DNA from: Mesorhizobium sp. WSM3862
Lineage (GTDB): Bacteria > Pseudomonadota > Alphaproteobacteria > Rhizobiales > Rhizobiaceae
Length of the DNA: 64,000 bases
NCBI RefSeq assembly: GCF_002294985.1
Contig: NZ_NSGE01000008.1
Span: 124,001-188,000, forward strand
Reading direction: 5' to 3'
The notes below the pieces were generated by a model. That model made no database searches. It worked only from the letters and a program-made list of their open reading frames with translations, and was not told where the DNA came from. Both the position numbers and the translations under genes were made by a program. Shown here piece by piece: positions 1-9,355 of the stretch (within the stretch, counting starts at the first letter, position 1; every line of letters starts with the position of its first letter).

Positions 1-716
1 CCGAGGAAATCGGCGACGAAGGCGGTGGCGGGCCGCTCATAGACCTCCTCCGGCGTGCCGATCTGCTCGACCGAGCCGGCGTTCATCACCACGATGCGGT
101 CCGACATGGAGAGCGCTTCTTCCTGGTCGTGGGTGACGAAGATGGCGGTGATGCCGGTTGCCTTCTGGATCTTCTTGATCTCGACGCGCATCTCCTCGCG
201 CATGTTGGCGTCGAGCGCCGACAGCGGCTCGTCGAGCAGCAGCACCTGCGGTTCGAAGACGATGGCCCGCGCCAGCGCGATGCGCTGCTGCTGCCCGCCC
301 GACAATTGCGAGGGCAGCTTCTTCTCGCTGCCCGGCAGCCGCACCATGTCGAGCGCCTGGCCGACCCTGCGCGCGATCTCGGGCTTCGGCACGTTGCGAT
401 ACTTCAGGCCGAAGGCGACATTGTCGAACACGCTCTTGTGCGGGAACAGCGCGTAGCTCTGGAATACCAGGCCGATGTTGCGCTTGTAGATCGGCACGTC
501 GTCGACCCGTCGCCCGTCGATCATGATCTGGCCGCCAGAAATATCGACCAGCCCGGCGATGGAGCGCAGGATCGTCGTCTTGCCGCAGCCCGACGGCCCG
601 AGCAGCGTGACGAAGCTGCCCTTGCGGATCGACAGCGAGAAGTCGCGAACCGCGACGAACTTGCCATAGGCGATGTCGATGTCGCGGAACTCGACCGCCG
701 GCTGCTCCGCATCCAT
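1..716 (-). CDS. Polyamine-type ABC transporter ATP-binding protein (partial)
   Basis: Cytoplasmic ATPase of a spermidine/putrescine-type (PotA-like) ABC importer. About 238 residues are present and the C-terminus lies beyond the window edge. Visible motifs in order: Walker A GPSGCGKTT near residue 40, signature LSGGQQQR, Walker B VLLLDEPLSALD and H-loop THDQEEAL. It starts at an ATG (714-716) and is last on the minus strand after two permeases and a binding protein, which is the usual set of one uptake operon. The family assignment is firm; the substrate (polyamine or another small cation) is inferred from the neighbours. Confidence 0.93.
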   Translation of the reverse strand, partial: MDAEQPAVEFRDIDIAYGKFVAVRDFSLSIRKGSFVTLLGPSGCGKTTILRSIAGLVDISGGQIMIDGRRVDDVPIYKRNIGLVFQSYALFPHKSVFDNVAFGLKYRNVPKPEIARRVGQALDMVRLPGSEKKLPSQLSGGQQQRIALARAIVFEPQVLLLDEPLSALDANMREEMRVEIKKIQKATGITAIFVTHDQEEALSMSDRIVVMNAGSVEQIGTPEEVYERPATAFVADFL

Positions 717-780
717 GTTGGGAGCGGTGCCGGGTGCCCCGGCCGAGACCGGCCGGGGGCTGAGTGACGCTTGGCTTCTG

Positions 781-1923
781 TCAGGCACCTTTCGCGATCC
801 TGTCCCATTGTTTGGTCCAGGCGTCCTCGTTGGTCGCCCAGTAGACCGGATCGGCGAAGGTCAGCGCCTTCATCGAGCCGGTCTTGTCGAAAGCCGGCAG
901 CTTCTCGATCTTCTCGGTGAGCTTCACCTTGGTCGGGTCGAGCGACGGCGGGTAGCTCTGGCCCTCGGCCACCGCGATGGAGGTGGCCGGATCGAGCATG
1001 AAGTTGATCAGCTCTTCGCATTCGGTCATCGGCGAGCCTTTCAGGATCAGCATGTCCTCCATCCAGGCATAGGAGCCAGCAGGATCGAGATAGCCGATCG
1101 GATGGCCCTGATCCTGCAGGGCGGCGACGCGGCCCGACCAGGCGTCGGTCACCACGATCTCGCCCTTGGACAACAGGTCCATCAGTTCCGCGCCGGAGCT
1201 CCAGAATTTTTTGGCGAGGTCGCGCGTCTCGCGCACCTTGGCCCAGATCGTGTCCATGTCCTTGATGTTGTTGGGATCCTGTCCGGTGGCCAAAGCCGCG
1301 TACCAGACGCGCGTGGTCATGTCGGCATAGCCGCCGACCTTGCCGGCGTATTTCTTGTCGAGCAGCAGGCCGGCACCCTTTTCCTTCGCCTCCTCGGGCG
1401 AGATCACCTTGGTGTTGTAGGCGATGCCGGTGGTGCCGTAGTCGTAGGGCACCGCCGAGAGCTTTGGCGTCAGCTTGCGGAACGGCTCGATCATCGGCTG
1501 CAGCACATTCGCCATGTTGGGAATGTTGGCCTCGTTGATCTCCGAGTTCATGCCGGCATTGACGTATTTGATGTAGTAGTTGACGCCGGACGAATGCACG
1601 ATCTGGAAGTCGCCGGGCTTCGCCGTCTTGATCTTGGTGATGATCTCGTTCTCGTCGCCGAACGTGCCCTGGACCACCTTGATCTTGGTCTTGGCCGTGT
1701 AGGGCTGGAAGGCGTATTTGTCGATCGCCTCCTGCACGGTTCCGCCCCAGCCGTCGAAGCGCACCTGCTCGACCGCGGCGAGCGCGCGGCTCATCCACGG
1801 CATGGAGAGGCCGGCCGAGGCCGCGGCGGCGGCGGTCAGGCTCAGAAAGGTGCGGCGGCTCAAATCGCCGTTCACGTAGCGGTCATGCAGCCGTTCCAGC
1901 CGCTTGGTGGTGGATAGTTTCAT
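781..1923 (-). CDS. Extracellular solute-binding protein, PotD-like
   Basis: Periplasmic binding protein of 380 residues that captures the ligand for the neighbouring ABC importer. The N-terminus carries a twin-arginine-type signal (SRRTFLSL, then an Ala-rich hydrophobic stretch ending ALA-AVEQ), so export through Tat is likely. The body (VRFDGWGGTVQEAI, GNYYIKYVNAG-like segments, YLDPAGSYAWMED) fits the PotD/PotF polyamine-binding family. Its ATG overlaps the stop of the upstream permease as ATGA, so the two are translationally coupled. The exact ligand cannot be read from sequence. Confidence 0.9.
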   Translation of the reverse strand: MKLSTTKRLERLHDRYVNGDLSRRTFLSLTAAAAASAGLSMPWMSRALAAVEQVRFDGWGGTVQEAIDKYAFQPYTAKTKIKVVQGTFGDENEIITKIKTAKPGDFQIVHSSGVNYYIKYVNAGMNSEINEANIPNMANVLQPMIEPFRKLTPKLSAVPYDYGTTGIAYNTKVISPEEAKEKGAGLLLDKKYAGKVGGYADMTTRVWYAALATGQDPNNIKDMDTIWAKVRETRDLAKKFWSSGAELMDLLSKGEIVVTDAWSGRVAALQDQGHPIGYLDPAGSYAWMEDMLILKGSPMTECEELINFMLDPATSIAVAEGQSYPPSLDPTKVKLTEKIEKLPAFDKTGSMKALTFADPVYWATNEDAWTKQWDRIAKGA

Positions 1924-2762
1924 TTTGCTTCCTCCTTTGGTTCGCCTCGTCTTCTCAATTTTGTCAGGCTTTGCATGAGAACGCCGCCGATCAGCGGGAT
2001 GCCGACGGTCACCAGGATCATGACCGTGCCCAGCGCATTGATCTCCGGGCTGATCGAAATCTTCAGCATCGAAAGGATTTGGGTAGGCATGGTCTCGACG
2101 CCGGCCGGCCGCCAGAACAGGCTGGCCGAGGTGTTGTCGAACGAGATGGTGAAGGCGAGCAGCGCGCCCGCCACCACCGCCGGGATGAGCAGCGGCAGCG
2201 TGATCTCGCGGAAGGACGAGAAGCGCGAGGCGCCGAGCGAAAGCGCGGCCTCCTCGTAGACGCGCCGGATGCCCACCATGCGTGCCTGGGTGATCAGCAC
2301 CACATAGGGCACGGCGAGCAGAATATGGCCGAGCACCAGGAGGAGCAACGTCCGCGGCTGGTCGACCGCCTTGATCAGCACCAGGAGGCCGACGCCCAGA
2401 ATGGTTTCGGGCACCAGCGCCGGCAGGATCACCAGCGTGCTCAGCGCCTGCTTGCCGGGGAAGTCGAAACGCACCAGCGCGAACGAGGTGACGACGCCGA
2501 TCGCCGTGGTGGCGGCCGCGGTGACCAGAGCGATCCACAGCGACGTCCGGAACGCGGCCAGCACCGCCTCATTGGCCATCAGCTTGCCGTACCATTGCAG
2601 CGAAAAGCCGGTCATCGGGAAGCCGCCGAACATCGAGGCGTTGAACGACAGGATGACGGTCGCCGCAATCGGCGCGAACATGAAGATGTAGACGCAGAGC
2701 GTGACGAAGCCGGTCAGCCGCCAGGCCCATCTGCCTTCCTGTTTCCGGCGTGCAGGCTTCAT
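1920..2762 (-). CDS. ABC transporter permease, PotC-like
   Basis: Inner-membrane permease of about 280 residues with six predicted hydrophobic segments. The EAA loop (EEAALSLGASRFSSF, then REITLPLL) contacts the ATPase. I chose the ATG at 2760-2762 because it has GGAGG and GAGGGG upstream; a TTG at 2786 would overlap the preceding gene. The order permease, permease, binding protein, ATPase is typical of a polyamine-type operon. Confidence 0.9.
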   Translation of the reverse strand: MKPARRKQEGRWAWRLTGFVTLCVYIFMFAPIAATVILSFNASMFGGFPMTGFSLQWYGKLMANEAVLAAFRTSLWIALVTAAATTAIGVVTSFALVRFDFPGKQALSTLVILPALVPETILGVGLLVLIKAVDQPRTLLLLVLGHILLAVPYVVLITQARMVGIRRVYEEAALSLGASRFSSFREITLPLLIPAVVAGALLAFTISFDNTSASLFWRPAGVETMPTQILSMLKISISPEINALGTVMILVTVGIPLIGGVLMQSLTKLRRRGEPKEEAK

Positions 2763-2775
2763 CCGCCCAATCCCC

Positions 2776-3654
2776 TCATCCTCCAAGGCCTTTGACGATC
2801 TGCGACATGCCCATGTAGCGGGTGTAGATGGCGGCGAAGAAACCGAGCACGACGAACAGCACGATCGAAAGCGTGGCGCCCATCGGCCAGTTCAGCTCGC
2901 TCATGATGGTGTCGTAGATCAGATTGCCGAACAGCGCGTCGCGGCCCGAGCCCAGAAGCTGCGGCGTCACATAGCTGCCGGCGGCAAGCACGAAGCAGAG
3001 CAGCAGGCCGGCCGCGAGGCCGGGCAACGAAAGCGGCAGCGTCACCTCGCGAAACGCTTGCGCGCTGGTGCAGCCCATCGAGCGGGCTGCTGCAATCAGC
3101 GTGCGGTCGATGCTTTCCAGGCTGACATAGACGTTGAGGATCATGTAGGGCAGCAGGAAATGCAGCAGCCCCATGATCACCGCGCCCTCGGTGTAGAGCA
3201 TCGGCAGCGGCTCGCTGACAATGCCCAACTTTATGAGCGCCACGTTGATGACGCCCTGTTCGCCGAGAATGTTGATCCAGGAAAAGGTGCGGATGGTGAA
3301 GCTGATCCAGAACGGCACGATGAGCAGGAGAAGCAGCAGCCACTTGTGCTTGAAGCTCGTCGCCCAGATGAAATAGGCCGGAAAATAGCCGAGCACGCCG
3401 CAGAGCAGCGCGGTGACGGCGCCGACCCGCAGCGTCTTCAACAGGAAGCCGTGATAGTAGCTGTCGGTGAGGAATTCGTGCCAGTTCGCGGTTGTCAGCG
3501 CGCTGGTTTCCACGCCGGCGGTGACGAAGGTGAAGAAGGTGTAGACCGACATCACGGCGATCGGCAGCACCAGGAAGAAGATCAAGAGCAGCAGCACCGG
3601 CGCGATCAGCATCCAGGCCAGCCGTGGATCATACAAGGTCCATCGATTTTTCAT
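2776..3654 (-). CDS. ABC transporter permease, PotB-like
   Basis: First gene of the transporter operon on the minus strand, about 292 residues. After a short cytoplasmic lead (MKNRWTLYDPRLAW) come six hydrophobic segments and an EAA motif (AARSMGCTSAQAFREVTLP). It pairs with the following permease to form the channel. The ATG at 3654 or a GTG two codons upstream could start it; neither has a strong ribosome binding site. The substrate is inferred only. Confidence 0.9.
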   Translation of the reverse strand: MKNRWTLYDPRLAWMLIAPVLLLLIFFLVLPIAVMSVYTFFTFVTAGVETSALTTANWHEFLTDSYYHGFLLKTLRVGAVTALLCGVLGYFPAYFIWATSFKHKWLLLLLLIVPFWISFTIRTFSWINILGEQGVINVALIKLGIVSEPLPMLYTEGAVIMGLLHFLLPYMILNVYVSLESIDRTLIAAARSMGCTSAQAFREVTLPLSLPGLAAGLLLCFVLAAGSYVTPQLLGSGRDALFGNLIYDTIMSELNWPMGATLSIVLFVVLGFFAAIYTRYMGMSQIVKGLGG

Positions 3655-3817
3655 GCGCACCCGAAGGTCCGCGCTTTCTTTGAAGCGCTTCTTGTTCCCG
3701 CGGGTCAGATTGGGTGATTGGGCGCGCGATGTCTACAGGCGGCGATTGAGCCAGAGAGCCTCCGACTGTTGGCGATGGCGTCGTGCCTCCACGCAAACAG
3801 TCCAGGCAAGCAAGGAA

Positions 3818-3839
3818 AAGGGCCCGACATCGGGCCCTT
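3818..3839 (-). terminator. Rho-independent terminator after the 3919-4350 gene
   Basis: Ten-base perfect stem AAGGGCCCGA / TCGGGCCCTT with a two-base loop. Read on the minus strand it runs into TTTTCC. It lies about 80 bases past the stop of the minus-strand gene at 3919-4350 and upstream of the transporter operon, so it probably separates the two units. Confidence 0.75.
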
Positions 3840-3918
3840 CGCATTCTACCGGACACTCGGTGCGGCTGGATCAGGTGGCGCCAATTGGCGGAGGGAATGA
3901 CCCGCTTGGCCCGCCCCC

Positions 3919-4350
3919 TTATTTCAGCCCGATGGTCATGCCGCTGAGATCGGCATTGATCTGCAGGCCTACCTGCCGGCCTGTGAGCTGGAGTTCGGCG
4001 CCCTTGTCGTTGGTCATGACGATCACCTGAGCGCCTCTGCCGAGCGCCCCGCCGCCGCCCGCCGCGCCGTACACTCCCGCCACGTCGCGGGCGCGGCGAA
4101 TGTGGCGCACCGTGCCTTTGAAATAGGTCTTGGAAGCCCCGAAGGCGAGGCCGCCCGAGATGCCGCCGATCGAGATGGGATAGTTGCGACCACGGAAGGT
4201 CAGCGTGCCTTCGCCGCCGGCGCCGCCGATGAAGAAGGCCGCCTTATAGATGGAGAAGCGGATCGTGCCGCTGTCGGCGTGAGCTGCGCTGGCAAAGCTC
4301 ACGCCGACAGCGGCGATGACCGCAATCGCGGCTGAACGAATTCTGGACAT
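3919..4350 (-). CDS. Small secreted protein of unknown function
   Basis: 143 residues with a clear Sec signal peptide (RSAAIAVIAAVGVSFASAAHA, cleavage after AHA). The mature part is glycine-rich with beta-type segments (GTLTFRGRNYPISIGG, KTYFKGTVRHI, RARDVAGVYGAAGGG, NADLSGMTIGLK). It resembles conserved rhizobial periplasmic proteins with a glycine-rich barrel-like fold, distantly like DUF1134 proteins, but I cannot name the family with certainty. It stands alone between its own terminator and a possible stress promoter. Confidence 0.75.
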   Translation of the reverse strand: MSRIRSAAIAVIAAVGVSFASAAHADSGTIRFSIYKAAFFIGGAGGEGTLTFRGRNYPISIGGISGGLAFGASKTYFKGTVRHIRRARDVAGVYGAAGGGGALGRGAQVIVMTNDKGAELQLTGRQVGLQINADLSGMTIGLK

Positions 4351-4420
4351 GGTGAGACTCCTCGAAAGCGCCGATTGCCCAACCGGCAGGGCACGTCAGC
4401 GTTGTATCAAACGATAGCTG

Positions 4421-4446
4421 AACAGTCTCGCAGGTCTTTTGGTTCC
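4421..4446 (-). promoter_or_regulatory. Possible EcfG-type stress promoter
   Basis: On the minus strand GGAAC (4446-4442), 17 bases, then TGTT (4424-4421). This is one base from the alphaproteobacterial EcfG consensus GGAAC-N16/17-CGTT. It sits about 70 bases upstream of the start at 4350. With the weaker fourth element a chance match is possible. Confidence 0.4.
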
Positions 4447-4566
4447 AAGGCTCGCGGATTGAATCGGGTTGCGGGAGGATGCCACGCAAGCAGGCGGCGT
4501 GGCGTCGTCCGGCTATCTCCGTCATCCGCCTCGGCCCGGTCGGTGCCTCCTCCACGCGCTGCGGCC

Positions 4567-5289
4567 TCAGGCGCCCAATTCTTGCCTGTGCGCCTTGACG
4601 AGGTCGGCCATGCTGTCGAAGCGGAAATCCACATTTGGCATATCGCCGGGGTGCATCGTGGCGCCGAAGCCCTGGTCGGCATGACGGCGATAGATCCAGC
4701 ACGATGCCAGGCCGACGCGATTGGCGGGAGCGTGGTCATGGAACATGCTTTCGGCCGTGTGCAGGACTTGGCTTTTCTCCACCCCGATCGTCGCCAGCTT
4801 TTCGAGCATATAGTCGAAGTTGCGGGCGGAGGGCTTGTAGGAGCCGATGTCCTCTGCCGTGTATATCGCGTCGAAGTCGACGCCGAGCTTCTTGTTGCTG
4901 AACGAAAAGCTCTTGTTGTCGACGTTGGAAAGGATGATCAGCTTGTAGTGCTGCTTGAGATACCGCAAGGCTTCCGCCGAGTCGGCAAAGGCCGGCCAAT
5001 CCTTCACGCTTTCGCCATAGGCCGTGCATTCCTCCGCGGTGGCGACGACGCCCCATTCCTCGGCAAGCCGCTTGTAGACGATCGGCAGAAGGTCGCGGTA
5101 GCGTCTTGCCGGAGTCCAGTTCTGCTGGCTGGATTCGTGCCGGGCATGCGCCTCGAGGATGTCGTCGCGGCTCAAACGGCGGCCGGCGCGCTCTGTCAGC
5201 GGCTTCAGGCCCTCGATCATGCCGGATTCCCAGTCGATGAGCGTGCCGTAGCAGTCGAAGGTCAGGGCCTTGAAATCGGTCAGCTTCAT
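4567..5289 (-). CDS. Haloacid dehalogenase type II (HAD superfamily hydrolase)
   Basis: 240-residue cytoplasmic HAD hydrolase. Motif I is FDCYGTLIDWE with the nucleophile aspartate at residue 12; motif II is ILSNVD; the lysine motif is GSYKPSARNF. This is the layout of L-2-haloacid dehalogenases, though related proteins are phosphatases or have unknown substrates. It has a good ribosome binding site (AAGGAG) and begins 30 bases after the stop of the EamA transporter, so the two are probably co-transcribed. Confidence 0.88.
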   Translation of the reverse strand: MKLTDFKALTFDCYGTLIDWESGMIEGLKPLTERAGRRLSRDDILEAHARHESSQQNWTPARRYRDLLPIVYKRLAEEWGVVATAEECTAYGESVKDWPAFADSAEALRYLKQHYKLIILSNVDNKSFSFSNKKLGVDFDAIYTAEDIGSYKPSARNFDYMLEKLATIGVEKSQVLHTAESMFHDHAPANRVGLASCWIYRRHADQGFGATMHPGDMPNVDFRFDSMADLVKAHRQELGA

Positions 5290-5319
5290 GGAATTGCACT
5301 CCTTGTTGGTGTCGCGTGA

Positions 5320-6255
5320 TTATCCGGCAGGCTGCTCGCATGAGCTCAAACGCGCCTTGTCCTTCGATGCAGCGCTCCTCGATGAGGTCAGCCAGACACC
5401 GAACAGGGTCACCGCCAGGCCGAGGAACATCGCTCTCGATAGCGGTTCGCCGAAGATCAGCCACGCCCAGAGCATCGTCACTGGCGGGCTGAGATAGACC
5501 ACGCTGCTGACCTGTGCGGCGGTGTAGTGGCGCAGGCTCATATAGTAGACGCCGTAGCAGAAGAAGGTCGAGAACAGCACCAGCCACGCCATGCCGAACT
5601 GGAAACGCCCGTCGAGCGGCGGTGTCAGGCCGCCGTTCCATTCCGCGCAGGCGGCAAAGAGGATCGCCGCCGTCAGGCATTGAATGCACAAGCTCTGATG
5701 GATGGGCATATCGATCGTCCTGATCCGCTTCTGCACCACGGTCGCCAGGGCGAACACCAGCATGGAAGCGACGGTGAGGACATAGGCCCAGACCGGTGCT
5801 TTGCCGAGACTGAGGCTGTCCAGGGAGACGATAAGGACGCCGCTCGCGCCCAGGGCCGTTCCGATCCATTGCCTTGCGCTCAGCCGGTGGCCGAGAATGG
5901 GCTGCGACAGCGCCGCGATGGCGAGAGGCACAAGATCGGAGATCAGCGCGACGAGGCCGGTCGGAACGCGCTGGCCGATGGCAAGGGCGAACCCGCCCAG
6001 ATAGAGGAACATCGTCGCCACGCCGAACGCCATTTGCTGCGCCAAGGCGCGCCCGCTGATGCGCTGCCCGATCAGGAGAGCAAATGGCAGCAGGATCATT
6101 CCGGACAAAAAAGTCCGCCAGAACAGGACCAGCATGACGTCGGCGTTCTCGCTGGCGTAGCGGATGCCGACGAAGCCGGAGCTCCAGCTTAGGACCAGGG
6201 CTGCCGCCACGGTCGGCCATACGAGCGAATGGGCCTTGTTTTTAGGGAGCGTCAT
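5320..6255 (-). CDS. EamA/DMT family transporter
   Basis: Inner-membrane protein of about 311 residues with ten hydrophobic segments arranged as two five-helix EamA repeats (drug/metabolite exporter family). I took the ATG at 6255 (MTLPKNKAHS); an upstream GTG extension is polar and unlikely. It is divergent from the LysR gene at 6466, a common arrangement in which the regulator controls the exporter. Substrate unknown; amino acids or other small metabolites are usual for the family. Confidence 0.88.
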   Translation of the reverse strand: MTLPKNKAHSLVWPTVAAALVLSWSSGFVGIRYASENADVMLVLFWRTFLSGMILLPFALLIGQRISGRALAQQMAFGVATMFLYLGGFALAIGQRVPTGLVALISDLVPLAIAALSQPILGHRLSARQWIGTALGASGVLIVSLDSLSLGKAPVWAYVLTVASMLVFALATVVQKRIRTIDMPIHQSLCIQCLTAAILFAACAEWNGGLTPPLDGRFQFGMAWLVLFSTFFCYGVYYMSLRHYTAAQVSSVVYLSPPVTMLWAWLIFGEPLSRAMFLGLAVTLFGVWLTSSRSAASKDKARLSSCEQPAG

Positions 6256-6465
6256 GGCGGCCTTGTTCGAACGGTGCGCCGTGTTCCTGAAGCGGATCAC
6301 CAGCGCTGTCTGGCGCAGACTTATGGCCGCACACTCGCTGCCTTGCACATGACAAATTTCGATAGGCTCATGAAACAGCCAGGAATAAGGACATAAGAAT
6401 TTGCCCGAAAACCCGCTCTGTGTCAGAGGTTTGGCGCGGTGCTTTCATTGCAAGCGAGGATTGTC

Positions 6466-7356
6466 ATGGCTGGAATTATGAGCCGCCGCCTGGATGTCGA
6501 TGCCCTGCGGGCGCTGGTCGCGATCGAGAAACATGGCGGTGTCACCCGTGCGGCCGAGGTTCTGGGCTTGTCGCAATCGGCCGTCAGCCACAAGATGAGG
6601 CGGCTGGAAGCGAGCCTCGACTGCGAAATCCTCAGCCGGAAGCCAAACGCGCCGCTGTTCACCACGGCCGGGCACGATCTCCTGGCTTATGCGCGGCGCA
6701 TCCTGGGTATTCATGACGAGGCGGTACTGAGCCTCTCGAAAAGCACGCTGCAAGGCAAGATCGCGCTGGGAATGACCGAGGATACGACCTGCACGGATCT
6801 CTCACGCATTCTTGGCCGGTTCCGTAGGCTTCATCCCGAGGTGAGCGTCCGTACGCAAGTGCGCATGAGCCTCGTCTTGCGGGAGCAGCTCAGCCAGGGG
6901 GCCCTTGACGCCGCGATCGTCCAGCTGTTCCAGCACGAGGTTCGCCCTGCCGACATCGTCCTCTACCGCGAGACGCTGCACTGGGTGAAGTCGCCGGATC
7001 TGGTCCTGTCGAAGGAAAAGCCGATCCCGTTCCTGTCCTTCGACGAGAACTGCTTCTATCGGCGCTGGGGTCTCGATCTTGGGCAGGACGAGGGCACGGT
7101 GTTCGAGACCGTGTTCGAATGCTCCAGCGCAGCCGGTATCATCGCCGGCGTGACCTCCGGGCTCGGCGTCGCGCTCTTGAGCCAGCGGCACCTGCAACCC
7201 GGCATGGAGATCGTCGACAAACACTTCCCCAAACCGCCGGACCTGGCCTATGTGATCAGGCGCGCGCGCAACTCCCGAAATCCCGCGCTGGAGACTTTGG
7301 TCAGGGAGATCGAAGCCGAAGTCAAACGCTACGGGGCGCTTCAGATCGCCGTTTGA
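6466..7356 (+). CDS. LysR family transcriptional regulator
   Basis: 296 residues. An N-terminal winged helix-turn-helix (DVDALRALVAIEKHGGV, AAEVLGLSQSAVSHKM) is followed by a substrate-binding domain. The start at ATG 6466 is preceded by GAGGA at a good distance. Divergent to the EamA transporter, which is its likely target. Confidence 0.9.
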   Translation: MAGIMSRRLDVDALRALVAIEKHGGVTRAAEVLGLSQSAVSHKMRRLEASLDCEILSRKPNAPLFTTAGHDLLAYARRILGIHDEAVLSLSKSTLQGKIALGMTEDTTCTDLSRILGRFRRLHPEVSVRTQVRMSLVLREQLSQGALDAAIVQLFQHEVRPADIVLYRETLHWVKSPDLVLSKEKPIPFLSFDENCFYRRWGLDLGQDEGTVFETVFECSSAAGIIAGVTSGLGVALLSQRHLQPGMEIVDKHFPKPPDLAYVIRRARNSRNPALETLVREIEAEVKRYGALQIAV

Positions 7357-7455
7357 AACCGTCGTGCTGGCCAGGAGCGCGACAAGGCCGTCACAGATCA
7401 CGCAGCGGCGCGATTCACCGGTATCCTGAAAAGAAGGCTGGAATGGAATATTAGC

Positions 7456-7986
7456 ATGGCGAAGCTCGTCTTCGGAATGAATCAGTCACTGGACGGCTAT
7501 GTCGACCACGAGGCATTTGCGCCCGATCCCGCGCTGTTTCGTCACTGGATAGAGCAAGTGCGCGGCCTGACGGGCAGCGTGTACGGTCGTCGCATGTACG
7601 AGGTGATGCGCTACTGGGACGAAGACTGTTCCGAGTGGACCCCTGAGCTCCGCGAATTCGCGACGGCGTGGCGGAGCCAGCCGAAGTGGGTGGTGTCGAG
7701 CACGTTGCTGTCGGTTGGCCCCAACGCCACGCTTGTCGAAGGTGGCCTGGCGGAGGTGATACGTGACCTGAAGGCTCGGCTCGCTGGAGAGATCGCCGTT
7801 TCCGGGCCGGACCTGGCGCGAAGCCTGACCGACCTCGGGCTTATCGATGAGTATCGTCTCTACATCCATCCCGTCGTGCTTGGTCACGGAAAGCCATTCT
7901 TCGCCGGCCCCCGGCCGCCGCTACGCCTCGTGGCCAGTGATTTGATCGGGGAGGAAGCGATCAGATTGACTTATGTCCCTGCGTAG
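7456..7986 (+). CDS. Dihydrofolate reductase/RibD C-terminal family protein
   Basis: 176 residues of the RibD-C-like reductase fold: KLVFGMNQSLDGYVD at the start, GSVYGRRMYEVM, the central SGPDLARSLTDLGLIDEY and YIHPVVLGHGKPFF. These proteins bind NADPH, but most stand-alone members have no proven substrate. It follows the LysR gene with a 100-base gap and could be a separate unit. Confidence 0.85.
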   Translation: MAKLVFGMNQSLDGYVDHEAFAPDPALFRHWIEQVRGLTGSVYGRRMYEVMRYWDEDCSEWTPELREFATAWRSQPKWVVSSTLLSVGPNATLVEGGLAEVIRDLKARLAGEIAVSGPDLARSLTDLGLIDEYRLYIHPVVLGHGKPFFAGPRPPLRLVASDLIGEEAIRLTYVPA

Positions 7987-8032
7987 GCACGCAACTCCCC
8001 GACGGCGCCGTCGCGTCGGGCGGAGCGCCCGC

Positions 8033-9352
8033 TCACCTCTCCGCAAACGCCCGGGCGAACGAATCCACCATCGGCCGCGCCAGATACTCGAAGAAGGTGC
8101 GGTCGCCGGTGTTGATGAAGGCTTCGACCGGCGTTCCCGGATAGAGTTGCTCCGGCTTGACGCCGGGCGGGAGCGCGTCGGCGATCTTCAGCTTGGCGCG
8201 GAAATAGGGTTCGTGGGTAGCCTGGTCGATCAGCCGGTCGGCCGAGATCTGCGTCACGGTCGCCGATACCTCTGGCGTCAGCCGCGTGTTGAGCGCCGAC
8301 AGCCTGAGCTTCGCCGGCTGGCCGACGCGCACCTGATCGACGTCTTTCGGCCGCAGCTTGGCATCGACGTTGAGGCCCGATGCGGTGGGCAGGATCTCCA
8401 TGATCTTTTCGCCGGGCGCGATCACGCTGCCTTTCGAATTATAGGTGGAGGACACCACGATGCCCGCCGACGGCGCCTTGATCGTCGTGCGCTGAAGCAC
8501 CGCTTCGGCTGCCCTGATCTGCTCCTCGATGTCGGCGAGGTTGGTGCGGACCTCGTCGAGCTTGGTCAGCGCTTCCTCCACGCGCTGCGTGGTCAGCCGC
8601 TCGACCTGCACCTGCGCCTCCACGATCTGGCTGTTGGCCCCGGCAAGATTGGCCTCCAGCGCGCCGGCCTGGCCGACCAGATCGGCTTCCGAGCGCAGCA
8701 GCTGCGAATATTCGGTGCGGTTGGTGAGGCCCTTGTCGAGCAGGCCTGTCTTGATGCCGAGCTCCTTCTTCACGACATCGGCCTGCTGCTGGATGGCGAG
8801 CTTCTGGGCGTTCAAGCCCACGACCGACTCGCGATGCATGGCGACCCGCTGCGCCATGATCGATTGCTCCGACCGGAACCGGGCGAGCCTGGTGTCGAAC
8901 TCCTTCTGCTGCTCGCGGATGAGATTTTGGAAATCCTGCTGGAACGGCGCCGGCGCTGCCTCGGTGATCGGCGCGAGCCTGTCCAGCCCGTCGCGCTCGG
9001 CCTCCAGCCGCGCCATGCTCGCCTTGATCGCGATCGACTGCCTGGTCAGACGGTTGAGCTCGGCTTGCGCGGCCGTCCGGTCGAGCAGGATGAGGTCCTG
9101 GCCCTGCTGCACCCGGTCGCCCTCGCGGACCAGCAGCTGCTGGATGATGCCGCCCTCCGGCTGCTGGATGAGGATGTTGCCGCCCGTCGCCGAGATCGTG
9201 CCCTGCGTGATCACCGCGCCGGACAGCGGCGCGCTTACCGCCCAATAGCCGAAGCCGCCCGCAAAGAGCGCGATTGCCGCATACCCCATGAAGGCCACGC
9301 GCCGGAAGTCGGTGCGCGGCTGTCCATCCCAGGCAAGGCTCTCGATCGTCAT
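8033..9352 (-). CDS. prsE: Type I secretion membrane fusion protein (HlyD family, PrsE-like)
   Basis: 439 residues: a short cytoplasmic lead, one membrane anchor near residues 20-40 (VAFMGYAAIALFAGGFGYWAV), a lipoyl-like half (GGIIQQLLVREGDRVQQGQ), a long coiled-coil middle and a C-terminal beta domain (LRPKDVDQVRVGQPAKL). It bridges the inner-membrane ABC exporter and the outer-membrane channel. It starts three bases after the stop of the exporter gene. Next to an RTX glycanase it most resembles rhizobial PrsE; the symbol rests on that context. Confidence 0.9.
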   Translation of the reverse strand: MTIESLAWDGQPRTDFRRVAFMGYAAIALFAGGFGYWAVSAPLSGAVITQGTISATGGNILIQQPEGGIIQQLLVREGDRVQQGQDLILLDRTAAQAELNRLTRQSIAIKASMARLEAERDGLDRLAPITEAAPAPFQQDFQNLIREQQKEFDTRLARFRSEQSIMAQRVAMHRESVVGLNAQKLAIQQQADVVKKELGIKTGLLDKGLTNRTEYSQLLRSEADLVGQAGALEANLAGANSQIVEAQVQVERLTTQRVEEALTKLDEVRTNLADIEEQIRAAEAVLQRTTIKAPSAGIVVSSTYNSKGSVIAPGEKIMEILPTASGLNVDAKLRPKDVDQVRVGQPAKLRLSALNTRLTPEVSATVTQISADRLIDQATHEPYFRAKLKIADALPPGVKPEQLYPGTPVEAFINTGDRTFFEYLARPMVDSFARAFAER

Positions 9353-9355
9353 CGT